A stretch of 64,000 nt of DNA, from NCBI GenBank assembly GCA_020543525.1, contig JAHYIO010000003.1, positions 3,038,001 through 3,102,000 on the forward strand. The letters are read 5' to 3'. This document shows positions 9,933 through 23,058 of the stretch, in pieces (within the stretch, counting starts at the first letter, position 1; every line of letters starts with the position of its first letter). Made by a program: the position numbers and the translations under genes. Under the pieces are notes generated by a model. It was not told where the DNA came from, did no database searches, and saw only the letters and a list, made by a program, of their open reading frames with translations. The DNA is from Coriolopsis trogii. Lineage: Eukaryota; Basidiomycota; Agaricomycetes; Polyporales; Polyporaceae.

Positions 9933-12900
9933 GAGACTGGACAGTGGTGGTCGGCCTGGTAGAGGGTTAGAGGTCGGAATGTACTTCCCTGTCTTGCAAT
10001 TCCAGCTTCTCTCATATACTCAGCCTGGCGCATGTAGAAGCACTCCCGCTCTGCATGAATATGCACGTTATCTGGACGGTCAGGATCATAGACATCCTGC
10101 GATGAACTTCGATATCCACACGGCAGTCCACTGACTACCATCGTTGTCATCGAGGGTCTGCTTCCCAGCCGTCGAGGTCGCCATTCCAGCTGCATAGACA
10201 CGAAGCTCCGAGATGTCGGAGGTGAAGCGCACATATACTCAAGACGCCTGTCCGTTGCGGTTGGGCATGTCCATATTGCCGCGTACCATGGCACGGTATC
10301 TGGAGAGTCGGCAAATGAGAGACAAGGAGGCCATCAGCCGATGGACCTGACGGGTAGAGACATAAATCGATCGCGCTGTACTAACCGCTCAACAACTCCG
10401 GTGGCGGGGAATGAATCAAGGCGGTGGGCCGCGGAGTGTAATTTGAGCGGAGATTGTACCGGAGCCGCCCAGTCCGCCGGTACTTCGCGCCTACGTACTA
10501 CTAGTCTATCCCACTGTCCATCGACTCGTTCACTGTCAGGAGCATGCCATTGACACTAATAGATGCCCGTCGCCAAACTAACTTCATGAACAGGTATCCA
10601 ATTGACAGCAAGGGCTCTGCGGCTAGCGTGGACTGTACATACCTATCCGCCTAGTAAAGTGCACATTGACGACTCTACTGAAGCTCCTGGATGTAGAGCC
10701 TGCTATTGTGGTAGCAGTTCGACTAAACGTTGGATAAATCATGTCCCAAGCTCTCGCGGTACTGTCCTTGGTCATACCTATCACCAACCGGTACGTGATT
10801 CTGATATCGCTGAATGTCATATAGTAACTATAGCTCAATGCAGCGCTCAAATTCGTGTTGCTACACAGGCACAGGATGGCCATGTAGCTTGAAAGACGGC
10901 AAGTCGGCAAGTCCGAGGAGTGTACCAGAGACCGTCATCCTTCCTGCGCCAGAAAGGTACGCTGCACTACAATGAGTGCTTGATTTACCTTGAAGCTCCG
11001 GAATGGATGGTGTCGAGCTATCGAATGCAATTGCGTCCCCAAACGCAACACCCGAGCAGCGTACTTCACTCCTGTTGTTTCAAGTTGACTCGTCATATCG
11101 ATGCCCGGGTCCTGTGAAAGGTACGCTGTTGTTCTTCCTCGTCCACAAGTGTCAGAACATTATCTAGCTGTTCTCGTGGCCAGGCGCCATCTGCGCCGAA
11201 AACGCCTTAGTGGTCGCTCGAGACACCCCTTGCGAAGTGGAACGTCCGGTGAGTGGCACCCCGGATGCTCACGACAATCTTCCATCCATGAGTGTAGGAG
11301 CGCGAGGAATGAAGGAGCCGCAGATACCGATAACAATCTATGCGTACGGCTGCGGCGGATACTGGCATTGTTCCTCGACATGCCGTGCTTCCGGCTCGTG
11401 GCGTTCCCCCTAGCAGACAATGTGGAGTGTCGTCAACGATATTCTTTGCTCTGCTCACTGGCAACAGCCCCGACTTCAATGGTCTACCATGACATCGTGA
11501 TATATCACGCTCTCCCGGCCGTTCCTGCGACCGACAAGTTGTGATTCGGGCACTTGTCAGCTACCACGATCAGGCGCGACAATGATTCAACAGCAGGGGT
11601 GCTACCTTCTTCTACAATGTATCGACGACAACCAATCAAGGGTACTATGTAGATCGGGTCCACTGCGATGTGAAAACGCCCAAGTGAATTAGATACTGAG
11701 GTCTGCCGCTACGGCGGATCAGTATTGTGCTACGTTGCATACCACACCCGCTTCTGCAACGAAAGTCTCTTGCATCTCGATTAGGAAACCTGGTCGATTG
11801 ACCCCGGGCCCGCGACCGCGTCGGTCATAACACTGCGAATGGTATGGCATGACGCTCCTCTCGTGTGCTTGCACGCATGACACTCATTGCTGTCTAGACT
11901 GGGGAGAAAAAGGTTCCCTATGTTCCCTCCTATGCTCTAGTACTCGGGATTGAAGCAGGCCCGGTGGCTCCACACAAATTGCGAGTGAGTGATTATGTCT
12001 GCAATGCATTTTTCTCGGCCTAGTATGTCTTGGAAGAGACAGCTCGGTAAGCAGTTTGGCAATTCCACCAGCTTCCGCCCTGTAATACTCCGGAAGACCG
12101 TCTCGGACGCAGGAGCAGTCCGACTGTCGCTGTGGCAGTAAACATAGCCATTGCGGGCGTCTGTGATGCTAAAAAGGGCATAATGCATACTACGACTCAC
12201 AGGCGTCTCCAGAATGTCCGATGTTGACCGTCGACGACGTCAGCCGACGTGAGCTAACTACTTGAGCCTTGGGCTTTACCAGTGCCACTACGGCAAGCTT
12301 CCGTATTTCAGATGGCTTTAGACGGTATGTATCATAGCACGCGCACTGCATTTTGTTTCGTCCGATGCAGTACAATGATGTTGCCAACTTGAAAATTTGC
12401 TGACATTCATTCAGGCCGCAGACATTGACGGGCCCCACCGCTCCCGATGTTGTCGCACAAATTTTGGGCAGAGAAAAGCTTGACAAGCATCCGAGCGAGG
12501 AATCCTGTGCGGGGGCTAGGCGTATGGTGTTCTATCCTGTTCTTCGTTCAGGACATAGCAAGTTGTGTTGCCCGGAATGCACAGGAGCAGAATACCCATA
12601 CCAGCATGGGTCATCAGTGAGTATAGGGCTGTCGGACCGCTATAGTATATGATGCAGGGGATTCGCCGGGCGTTCATCTACGTAATTGGCGTGTTCCATA
12701 CACTTTGCAGAACACCAGTGCTGTCCGAAGGAGAGGAAGGTTCACAGCCCCTGTATGACGTACGATCTCAGCAAAACGAGGCACGAATGCACCTTGATTT
12801 TGAGCGGTATGAGCAGCCGTCGCCCGCCCCCTCAGCTTCCGCATGAGCGCTGACGCTTTTGGTCGCAGGGCATTGCCAGTGCGCTGTACCAGTACATTCC

Positions 12901-13278
12901 GAGGGATGGATCTGCTTGTGGCTACATTCCGAGACAGCACTCATTTTCGATCTCGTGTGAAACGTCTCGCACACGAGGCGCTGCCGCCTTATCCCGTGGC
13001 TCGGTATGGACTGTTGTCTTCCGCTTGAAGCACAGGAAGTCCATTGATCGCCTCCGGCAATACATGATTGGTGCTATCTACGATGCGATCTCGTCATCCC
13101 ACCGTCCTTGAGTTGAGAGCCTCGGAACTTCGGACGTCCCATTCGATTGGCCTTCTCAGGCCATCCTCCAATTCGGTGGTCGGCTTCATCCGGTGCCATC
13201 CCGGTTGGGAGAACTTCGGTACGCCTACAAATACTCACCCATCGAAGCTGTTGACCCCGTCAGCTTCACATCCCAGAC
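9933..13278. other. 3.3-kb gene-poor region
   Basis: No coherent gene was found on either strand. Frames of up to about 150 codons occur (for example 9881-10294 minus and 11101-11544 plus), but they have no motif, no hydrophobic or repeat pattern, and no neighbouring exons in frame. Stop density is close to random. The last 200 bases are the P450 promoter. Confidence 0.5.
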
Positions 13279-15591
13279 ATGGATTCCCAAGTCCCCACCA
13301 GCACCTCTATTGTCCCCGCAGCCTCTACTCCAATTGCCTATAATATGTTTAGCAGGATACTTGCCTCCGCCAACACCTCGAATTCCTTCTCAACCTCGAC
13401 TCTAATCGCCTATGCTGTCCTGATCTTGACCTTTGCCGCTGTGATGCGTCATGTTTCTTTCCTGCGATGGCGGAAGAAGTTGCCTCCGGGACCTACTGGA
13501 TTGCCAATTGTCGGGAACCTGTTCCAGCTCTCCGAGGACGCCTGGTTCAAGTTCACTGAATGGAAGGGACACTATGGTAGGTGTCAGGCTCGCAACGATA
13601 GACCATGCAAGTTGAAGGGGATTCGTCAGGGGATATCATCTATCTCAACCTCGCCGGTCAGAACGTCGTCGTTCTGAACTCGTTGCAAGCTGCAGGTGAC
13701 CTTCTCGACCGAAAGGCTGCCATATTCTCTTCTCGGCCCCGGTTTGAAGTCGCGGGGAACATGCTCACGGAAGGTCTCTTCTTCGTCTTCCAGAGTTACG
13801 GGGACCTGTGAGTTATGAGCTTTCCCATTCCGATTGTGAACATAGTGCCTGATCATCCCTCAGCTGGCGTCGCATGAGGCGGGCCGCTCATGATGGCTTA
13901 CATAGCGGTGTCGTAAAGGAGTTCCTTCCCGTTCAAACTCTCGAGACCTCCATCCTCTTAAACGATCTGTTGGCGTCTCCGAAGCGCTGGGAAGAGCACC
14001 TGCTCAGGTGAGCGTGAGAGATAGTGACTTTATGAAACGCCGTCTGACGTTGGCTGTCGGCCTTAGAACGGCGGGCTCGACCATCCTTTCCGTGTGCTAC
14101 GACATGCCGCCGCTGAAGGACGCGAGGGACCCATCTATGGTCATGCTACACGAGTTCACCGGGAAGATCGTCCGCGCGGGCTACGTCGACGGCTACCTCG
14201 TCGAGTTCTTCCCGCTGCTCAAGTACCTTCCCCCAGCGCTCGCCCCGTGGAAGAGGGAAGCTCTCCGGTCTGCACCGAAGTTCACGAAGCTCTTTGTCGA
14301 CTTTTACAGCGCGGTTAAAGGCAGAGTTGTGAGTGTCTCGCTTCTGGACCACACACTCTCCCGCGCGGAACGAATCGTACTCATGCATGTGAATCAGGCC
14401 AAGGGGGACACTCGGCCCAGTTTGGCGGCTTCGATGGTTGAGAAGCAGATCAAATATAATCTGGGCGACAAGGAGATGGCCTGGCTGATTGCCACGATGT
14501 GAGTTCCCCGCTTCCCTACTTATTGTTGAGTTTCTTACTCACGTTATTGTCTCGGCTTGCAGTGCTGCCGCGTTCGAAACTGTGCGTATTCATTGCATTG
14601 GATCGTCATAACGAGCGTAGTTGAACGTCTTATAGGTGGCAGGTACTATGGGCTGGTTCATGCTCGCGATGGTCCTGTATCCCGAATGCCAGAAGAAGGC
14701 TCAAGAGGAATTGGACGCCGTGGTCGGCCGAGAGCGCCTCCCTTCATTCGCAGATTATGACCGTCTCGTGTATATCCGCGCTATTGTGAAGGAAACTCTG
14801 CGATGGCACCCTGTCGGCCCGCTTGGTAAGTATCATCGTTGTTGACAAGTAATGTTGTCAAACGCTGATTTCCTCATGCTTCTCATCGGTGATGCGTATG
14901 TATAGGCATGCAGCACCGTTCGACTGATGTACGTTCGACTCGCTGACAAGCTAGCTTTATGTGAGGATGCTAAACGGACTTTTTTTTCAACGATCAGGAT
15001 TACATGTATGGGGACTACTTCATACCGAAGGGGACTGTGTGCATCCCGAACATCTGGGCTATCAACCGCGACCCGGAGATCTGGGGACCTGACGCGGATG
15101 AATTCAACCCCGCGCGACACATCGGCCCTGACGGGCAGCTCGCACCTTCTCCCGCGGACACCAAGGAGGAGGGTCACGTCACGTTCGGATTCGGCCGCAG
15201 GTGAGCTCACATAGCGCTAGGAAGTCTGGCAAACATGAGTCGCTGACGGGCGCCGCAGGATATGTGTGGGCCGCCACCTCGCCCGCAACTCGCTCTTCCT
15301 CAACATGGCTTGCATTCTGTGGATGTTCAACGTTCAGCCTCCTGTCGATGCGGACGGGAAGGAGGTGATGTGTGACGAGAAGAGCATCGACCTGGGTCTC
15401 GTGGTGTGAGTACTATGGTGCTTCTGAGATATCCGACTGGTGGAGCTGATGAGGCGTGTCATGTCTCGGATAGACGACCTCAAGAGTACGACCATCGCTT
15501 CAAGCTGCGTTTCCCCGAGGCTGCGACCGTCTTTGAGGACCACAAAGACCGCTTCACGGAGGCAACGACCTTCTTTGAAGGCCGCAAGTAA
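13279..15591 (+). CDS. cytochrome P450 monooxygenase
   Basis: Eleven exons from 13279 to 15591 sum to 1683 nt, giving 560 residues. An N-terminal membrane anchor (TLIAYAVLILTFAAVM) precedes the Pro-rich hinge KKLPPGPTGLPIVGN. The C-helix WRRMRR is at the start of exon 3. The I-helix oxygen-binding motif appears as AAFETV, the K-helix ExxR as KETLRWHP, the PERF-like region as DEFNPARHI, and the haem loop as FGFGRRICVGRHLA with the Cys ligand. The segment MQHRSTDDYMYGDYFIPKG is typical of large basidiomycete P450 families of the CYP64-like clan. I give no family number. Exons of 19 and 23 nt occur. Intron 4 (14329-14397, 69 nt) is open in frame and could be retained. An ATG at 13345 is an alternative start closer to the anchor. 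The C-terminal tail carries an imperfect duplication. It may oxidise the terpene made by the synthase 7 kb away, but that is inference. Confidence 0.93.
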
Positions 15592-16646
15592 CTATGAGGT
15601 CGACGCATAACGCATGACGCGCGCAGCTTCAAGGACCAGTGAGGACTACCGCCGTGATCAACCACTTGTAGCATAGATTTGCGTATTGTATCGTAGCAAA
15701 TGATTCACCAGCACTATTTATTCATAACGCTGGGTTGATGTACAGCTGTAGTCTCCAGTATAACAATACTGCGTGGGTACCCTCGCCAAATTGTAGACAC
15801 CTTGCTTATTGGCATCTCCGATTTCCGTTCAGACGGGGTCAACTTCACATTCAAGTGGTCGAGATACTTTGTGTCGATCTAGGCATGCCAACGGCCACGC
15901 ACGTCCAGTGAAGTAGCATAGCACCCCCACCTTGAGCAGACAAAATTGAGCAGCCCTACTACGTCATTTGTCAAGAATTCTACCACACGGTGAGAGAGGA
16001 CCTTCAGCTCCCGTGGTCCGGGGATGCACCGTCGGCATATACTTCCTCGCCGTCCCGACATGTGGCGGAATCAAGGCCGCATGGTAAGCATGGTGTATAA
16101 CCGCTGCATACCGTACATGCACATCGCGAAGGTGTGGATAGACGGTTCTATGTGCCCGCACAACTACCGATGACAACGAGAAGTCATCTCGCTGAGTTGC
16201 ATATGGTCGGCCGCATCCCAGAGGCGACCATCGGAGCTGTCTTCCCATACATGTGTTAGCTTCGTGATGTTCTGCCGGCGGCGTAAACCCTGCGTATGAC
16301 AGTTATCTCACCGAGGCCTTGTGCAGCTGGAGTAAGCACTCACAACACGCCGCGTCGAATGTTCCCGAAGTGGTTTCTTGGTAGCGTTCTGCAGCGACCC
16401 GGGGGCGCGTGCACAGACGGCGCGCATAGTCCGTGATGCGAACGTACGGGATTGGTTCGCACGACCCGACGTCTCGGACTTTGAACAGGTTTTGCCGTTA
16501 TGCGGACTCTGGGCAGACCTGTTGTGCGTCCGGTGACCACAGCATTTTGTCCTCGAGAGCCTCAAGCGACATCACCGGAATGGCTTCACCGAGCGACGGA
16601 CGTGAAGACAGTTCTCGAGCACCGTCCGAACATGGCCAGGGAGTAG
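15592..16646. other. intergenic, no supportable gene
   Basis: No exon-like frames with recognisable motifs. It contains the P450 terminator region and the cerato-platanin promoter. Confidence 0.45.
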
Positions 16647-16653
16647 TATAAAA
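16647..16653 (+). promoter_or_regulatory. TATA box of the cerato-platanin gene
   Basis: TATAAAA lies 96 bases upstream of the ATG at 16749 and is followed by a pyrimidine-rich stretch, as in highly expressed fungal genes. Confidence 0.55.
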
Positions 16654-16748
16654 GATGAGGCATCGCAGGTCCTGTTTCTGCAGTAGCGCATCTCACCAGC
16701 CTCGCTATCCACTCACACTCACCTTACTTTACGACCTCTACGACCATC

Positions 16749-17168
16749 ATGCAGTTCAAGGCCATAGCTCTCGCCGCCATGGCGCTCCTCGCCTCCCCCG
16801 CGCTTGGCGTGACACTCTCGTACGACGAGACGTACGACCAGTCGGGCACGAGCCTCGCCAACGTCGCATGCTCTGACGGCTCGCACGGCCTGCTCACCAA
16901 AGGCTTCACGACGTTCGGCTCCCTCCCACACTTCCCTAACATCGGCGGTGCTGCGGCCATTGGTAGCTGGAACTCAGCGTCCTGCGGGACATGCTGGCAG
17001 CTGACGTACAAGGGGAAGAGCATCAACGTGCTCGCCGTCGACCACGCTGATAGCGGCTTCAACATCGCGTTGAAGGCGATGGACACTCTCACGAACGGGC
17101 AGGCCAAGCAGCTCGGTCGGATCGACGTCACTGCGAAGCAGGTCGCGGCGTCAAACTGTGGTCTGTGA
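16749..17168 (+). CDS. cerato-platanin family secreted protein
   Basis: A single-exon frame of 139 residues with a signal peptide (KAIALAAMALLASPALG). The mature start VTLSYDETYDQ, the segment SLANVACSDGSHGLL, then CGTCWQLTYKGKSINVLAVDHA and the terminal ASNCGL are hallmarks of cerato-platanins. The four cysteines that form two disulfides are present. Members are small cell-wall or secreted double-psi beta-barrel proteins related to expansins. They bind chitin oligomers, lack known enzymatic activity and can act as elicitors. The length is normal. Just past the stop, sequence at 17172-17222 looks like an intron (GTGAGC to TTTCAG). An intron in the 3' UTR, or a rare isoform using the overlapping GTGAGG donor at 17166, is possible. 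Confidence 0.96.
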   Translation: MQFKAIALAAMALLASPALGVTLSYDETYDQSGTSLANVACSDGSHGLLTKGFTTFGSLPHFPNIGGAAAIGSWNSASCGTCWQLTYKGKSINVLAVDHADSGFNIALKAMDTLTNGQAKQLGRIDVTAKQVAASNCGL

Positions 17169-17962
17169 GGTGAGCACGCCGTCTGTCGGAAGATCCTGTT
17201 GTGATACTGATGGAGGCTTTCAGCGGATGGCAAGCTTGCGAACCACAACGACGTGCATTTTGTGAACTTCGGGACGGATCGATGATTACGGACAGTATCA
17301 CGGACTTACGGACACCCTTCATGGACTATTCATTGTAGTTTTTGAGCACATTGATATCATTGCAACTGTTCGAGCATCTTTCGATTGCGTTGTGGTGCCT
17401 CCATATGTGGTCAATGCGAACGAAGTCTGCGAATTTCTTCCTCGCGCGCACGACACGTACTCGTGATAACGGAAGGTGGACAAGGTCGGGTGTCTATCCC
17501 AGTCTTTTACATACGCTCCCGGCCTGTAGAAATCGATGAGACTGACCTTAGTGACCTGTGTTCCCATCCCGCCCACAAGAGGATGGAGGTTCCATCTTCG
17601 TCTCCAACTCCGACTGGTAATCACTGCCTACACGTGGCTCACGTTTGTCCGGTTCAGTGCTGCATACTGAAAGAGTTATGTTCTGAGAAAGCCTAGGGGC
17701 CAGATGGAGCACGACGGAGGAGACAAGCGAGGTACCGCAACACGCGTCTACTATTAGAGAGTACACGTTAGTCACGTGACGCTATCTACGTGTCGAAATG
17801 CGCAGTGGGCGCGACTTGGCTTGGCGCGTCACTACCACCTCCCCTCCTTCCCATTTCCGCACCTATCTAAAGCGGTTTCTGGCCTTGGACGTTGCAGTAA
17901 GTTGAAGTTGTTATTTGACATGGATATTGATAGAACTGATATATGACTAGAACTAGCACGCC
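17169..17962. other. intergenic, promoter of the OST48 gene
   Basis: No supported gene. The right part is the upstream region of the Wbp1-type gene. Confidence 0.4.
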
Positions 17963-19576
17963 ATGCGCTTTCTCAGGAACCTGTTCTTGCCAGTCCTAGC
18001 ACTGGGCAGCCTTGCGTTGGCAAGGTCAAGCACTGGTGATTCCGTTCTCGTGCTCCTCGACCCTTCGCTGAAGAAGGAGAACTTTACCATATTCTTCGGG
18101 GATCTTGAAAGTGCGTGAGGTAGCTCCACGCAATCCATACCTTGTTCACCATACCGCTACAGAGAAGGGCTACCAACTAACCTTCAGGTCACCAAAGGAT
18201 GCTGGCCCGGAGGTCATCAAGGATGGCGTTGCTCAGTTCGCGCATGTCATTCTGTTTTCCCCTCAGACCAAAAGTACGTGTTAAGCATATTCACTTCCCA
18301 CCGTTCAAGCATCGACGTTGTCTTTCTCCCCAGATTACCCGGCGGACATCACCCCACAGTCTCTCGTATCCCTCTTGTCCAAGAAGACGAACCTCATCCT
18401 TGCACTCTCCGAGAAGCAGACCCCTCTTACGTCCCTCGCATCCGAGTTCTCGCTCATCCTTCCGCCTCCCGGGACACCGCTCATCTCCCATTTCCCCAAG
18501 CGTGACACCCCCGTTCATGTCGTCCCCGTTGAGCCACCACAGGCGCACCATATCATCACACCGCACCTACCTCCAGTGTGGTTCGCTGGCGTTCCGCAAG
18601 CGCTTGGGAACAATCCCATGCTTGTTCCGCTCTTGAACGCACCTCCGCAGGCATTCGCGTCGGACGGCGAGGCTGACTCCAGTGCGGATGCGCTCGTCGA
18701 GGCCGCCGAGAAGACTGGGGAGGGTCTGTGGGCCGGCAGCTCCTTGAGCCTGGTAACCGGCTTCCAGACCACGGACAATGCACGCGCGACTTGGGTGGGC
18801 GGCGTGGATATGTTCACAGACGAGTTTATCAACAAGGAGATCTCCAAGTGCGCCCTCTCTATTCTTTCCGATGACTCTTTCTAACATGGTGATACAGGGG
18901 CAAGAATTCGGGTAACAGGCAGTTCGCACGCGACGTCGCTGCATGGACGTTCCAGGAGAATCTGGTCCTGCGTATCGATACTGTTGAGCACCATCGGGTC
19001 AACGAGACCCTTCCGCGCGAGACGTACACAACGAACGATCGCGTGGTGCGCCCTTTTACGTTCATCTTGCCGCACAGTCTATATCTGACGGTCCATTTTT
19101 AGACATACTCGGCATACATTTCCAAGTATGACCCTGAGCTTGACTTATGGGAGCCATACTCGGGTATTCAGGACATGCAACTTGAGTTCACTATGCTCGA
19201 CCCGCACATCCGTACCGCTCTCCCTCCGGTCGCCGGCGAGCCTGGCAAGTACTCCGTCACGTTCCGTGTTCCCGACAGGCACGGTGTCTTCAAGTTCGTA
19301 ATCAACTACAAGCGCAAGGGGTGCGTCTTCCACCTTTCCGCATATGTATTATCCGGCTTGACCCTCATCCATTGACGTAGTTGGACGTACCTCTCGAGCT
19401 CAACAGTCGTCCCTGTTGTGCCACCACGTCATGACGAATACCCGCGCTTCCTCAGTGCGGCATGGCCGTACTATGTCGGTGCGTTCAGCACAAGTGGCGC
19501 GTTCGTGCTGTTCGTTGCGCTTTGGCTTGGCGGAGACGACCGCGAGCCCAAGAAGAACAAGGCGAAGGCCGAGTAG
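17963..19576 (+). CDS. WBP1: oligosaccharyltransferase 48-kDa subunit (OST48/Wbp1)
   Basis: A spliced frame starting at 17963 with a signal peptide (RNLFLPVLALGSLALA), then GDSVLVLLDPSLKKENFTIFF and KGYQLTFRSPKD. These are followed by a GIFT-like domain and the conserved YPADITPQSL. The C-terminal part has the Ig-like region ending in PYYVGAFSTSGAFVLFVALWL, a single transmembrane helix, and a short basic cytosolic tail with a terminal KNKAKAE. Members are ER membrane subunits of the complex that transfers the lipid-linked glycan to Asn-X-Ser/Thr sequons. Exons include 17963-18110, 18163-18273 and a long third exon from 18334. Length and order match the family, and the gene is complete. Confidence 0.95.
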
Positions 19577-21971
19577 GGCGATGTACACACATTTGGCTAT
19601 ATATTATTTGCTCGGAACGCCTGTGTGTCTGCGTTTGTCAACCAAGTCGGAAGACATCAGTTCCAAGGGATGCATTGTACTCTGCCCGCAAAACCATGGA
19701 CACGCTGTCAAACCCACTAGCTGAAGTTCTGGACATGCTACCTGAGTAGCATCAGCCTGCACCGCGGACAGCACAGCCAGCAAGAGTCAAGTTAAGGGAA
19801 ACCAAGGACATTCATTCCTCTGTATCTAACACGAACCGGTGATCACTATGCCGCTTCGTGTAGTTGAGTACAAAGTTGATGGTCTGTATCCTGTACTGAC
19901 AGTACAGACTGCCTCGCTACAGCTTTTCATCAGCGTCGTCTCCAGGGTGAGGGTTTCGAACCTCCCCCCATCATCTAGACTATGCATGCGACACGAATGA
20001 GTCACAATCCTGTGACACAAGGGGGTATCACACAATACGCTCGCCTGGTCTCTCACTCGCAATGCCGCCGCCTGGTGGACCCTTGCTCTTCGCATTTACC
20101 TCCGAGACCATCGCGCACGTCGTTTGAAACGCGCGCTGGGCGGCTCGCCATGGGTCCAGGGCGCGAAGGCCGAGCTGCGCGACGGCGCGCGCGATGTCTG
20201 CAGCTGTCGCGGTCAAGAAGTCTTCTGTCCGGGCGGTCCGATGCGAATGCGTATGTCGTTGGCTATGTCGTACCCTACCTAGCTAAATGCTGATGGGTTT
20301 CGAGCTATGTTCGACGCCCGTCAGATGTGGCAAGGTCCCACGACACGTTGCGGCGGGTCGAGGACGCCGTACGTACCTCATGGTTTCGGGCCGTGGTTAT
20401 TGGATAGGGAGACGGCATAGGAGCGTCAAGGGTTGCGTTTCGTGTATGCAGATCCAGAGTAGTGGAGCGATGGCTGTTGTTGTTTTAGTAACAAGTATGG
20501 CTCACATACTGGGATGTCTGGTCGGGACGGTCCCGCTTACCCTGAGTGCGCTACCCAAGAGGAGTCCGGTGTAAAGAGCGGCGATCTTCGTCTGTCCAAC
20601 TGTGAGTGCGTGTATGTCGGCCGCAGCCTGCGCTTCATTTCCTATCCGTGATGATCGAACTTGGTTTCTGCGGTGGCCTCCAAAGCGTGTGCAATGTCAA
20701 CAACATGGCGCTGAAGAAGGCATGTATCGAAATTCGAGGGTCTCGAAACCCATTCAAAACATACCGAGGCAGTCACATTCCAAATTTGTTGAGGAAGTAC
20801 AGTTTCAGGCATTCACGACCGCAACTGCTTGGACGCGCTTCGGAGTCATTGCGCCAGGCAGGACATTGACGATCACTGCGACAGCTCGAAAGACATCTGT
20901 CAGAGGTTGCTCGATATGCTCTTCATCCAAGTTGTTGAGCTCACCGCCCGCGTTCTTCAGTTCTTGAGCTTGCAATGTGTTTGCGATGGTGGATCACGAG
21001 TGTCAGGTACACTGCCGCACAATGGAAACAGCGGGTGAGTTTTGTGGGGAATATCTGACTGATTCATTAACATATGCAAGATATGTGGAGAGTGCATATA
21101 GGCCGTACTGATCCTACCGAGACGAGCAGGGCCCTCGACACAATGGGTCGTAGACATTTGAATGGTGACAATGATTGATTGAAATGCGAACGCTTCTGTT
21201 GGCTTCATATTTGATACGTGATCCTTCGTACTGTATTCTGCATGAGATGAATGTGTCGAGCAGTTCGGGCTCTATACTTCGGCATCGCTGGAGATGTCTA
21301 GATAGTCAGATCGTGCCGAAAGTGGGCGGCAACAGACAACGACTGTCTCTCGCGAAAACCGAGGAGGAAGCTCCATTTGTATCGCACGCATCGCACTATG
21401 GTGAGCAGAAGCCTTTCTATTTAGCCATATCATTGAGATGCTTGACTAACCTCGAATGATACTATCCTTGAACAGTTGAACTGACAGATGCACTGTGTAT
21501 GCTCGTCTCACATGTTAAGCGTGTCGTGAATAATCTACTCGTCTGTTTCCTAGGCCTATTCTGTGCAAACGACAGTCAGCGGTCCTTGCCGTCGACAACC
21601 GGCGTGGTCGGTCGGAACGAATATATGTCTAGGAACAAGCCCGGATGATATCGCATAGAGTGAATTCGTAGAAGCCCTCTCCTAGCCATTCGCAGCTGGT
21701 ACGTTTGCGATATGCTGTGCTTGCGTGTGGAAGAAGAGAGATCGAAGAACAAATCCTCCACCGTCCACAGGTTCAACGTTGAACAATCACAAGTGTCCAT
21801 GAGCGCCCATTAGCAACCGGGTCACGTGTGCTCGCCAAGCTCCGCCCAAATCCCGCGGGTAATGCCGGGACAGCGACGGGTGTCCCGCGCGCGGGGAGGC
21901 ACAGACTGTCCGTCATCGACCTCAACTCCTCTGTCGGTCCCCTCTCTGTCTTCTCTGCAAGTTTTTTCGCC
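19577..21971. other. 2.4-kb intergenic region
   Basis: No gene that I can support. A minus-strand frame at 20028-20216 has coding-like composition (Ala/Arg-rich helix) but no identifiable domain or partner exons. The last 150 bases are the adenylate kinase leader. Confidence 0.45.

Positions 21972-23058
<1,087 letters not shown>

Noticed and set aside
20028..20216. Ala/Arg-rich minus-strand frame as a gene
   Set aside because: Coding-like composition but no start context, partner exons or recognisable family.
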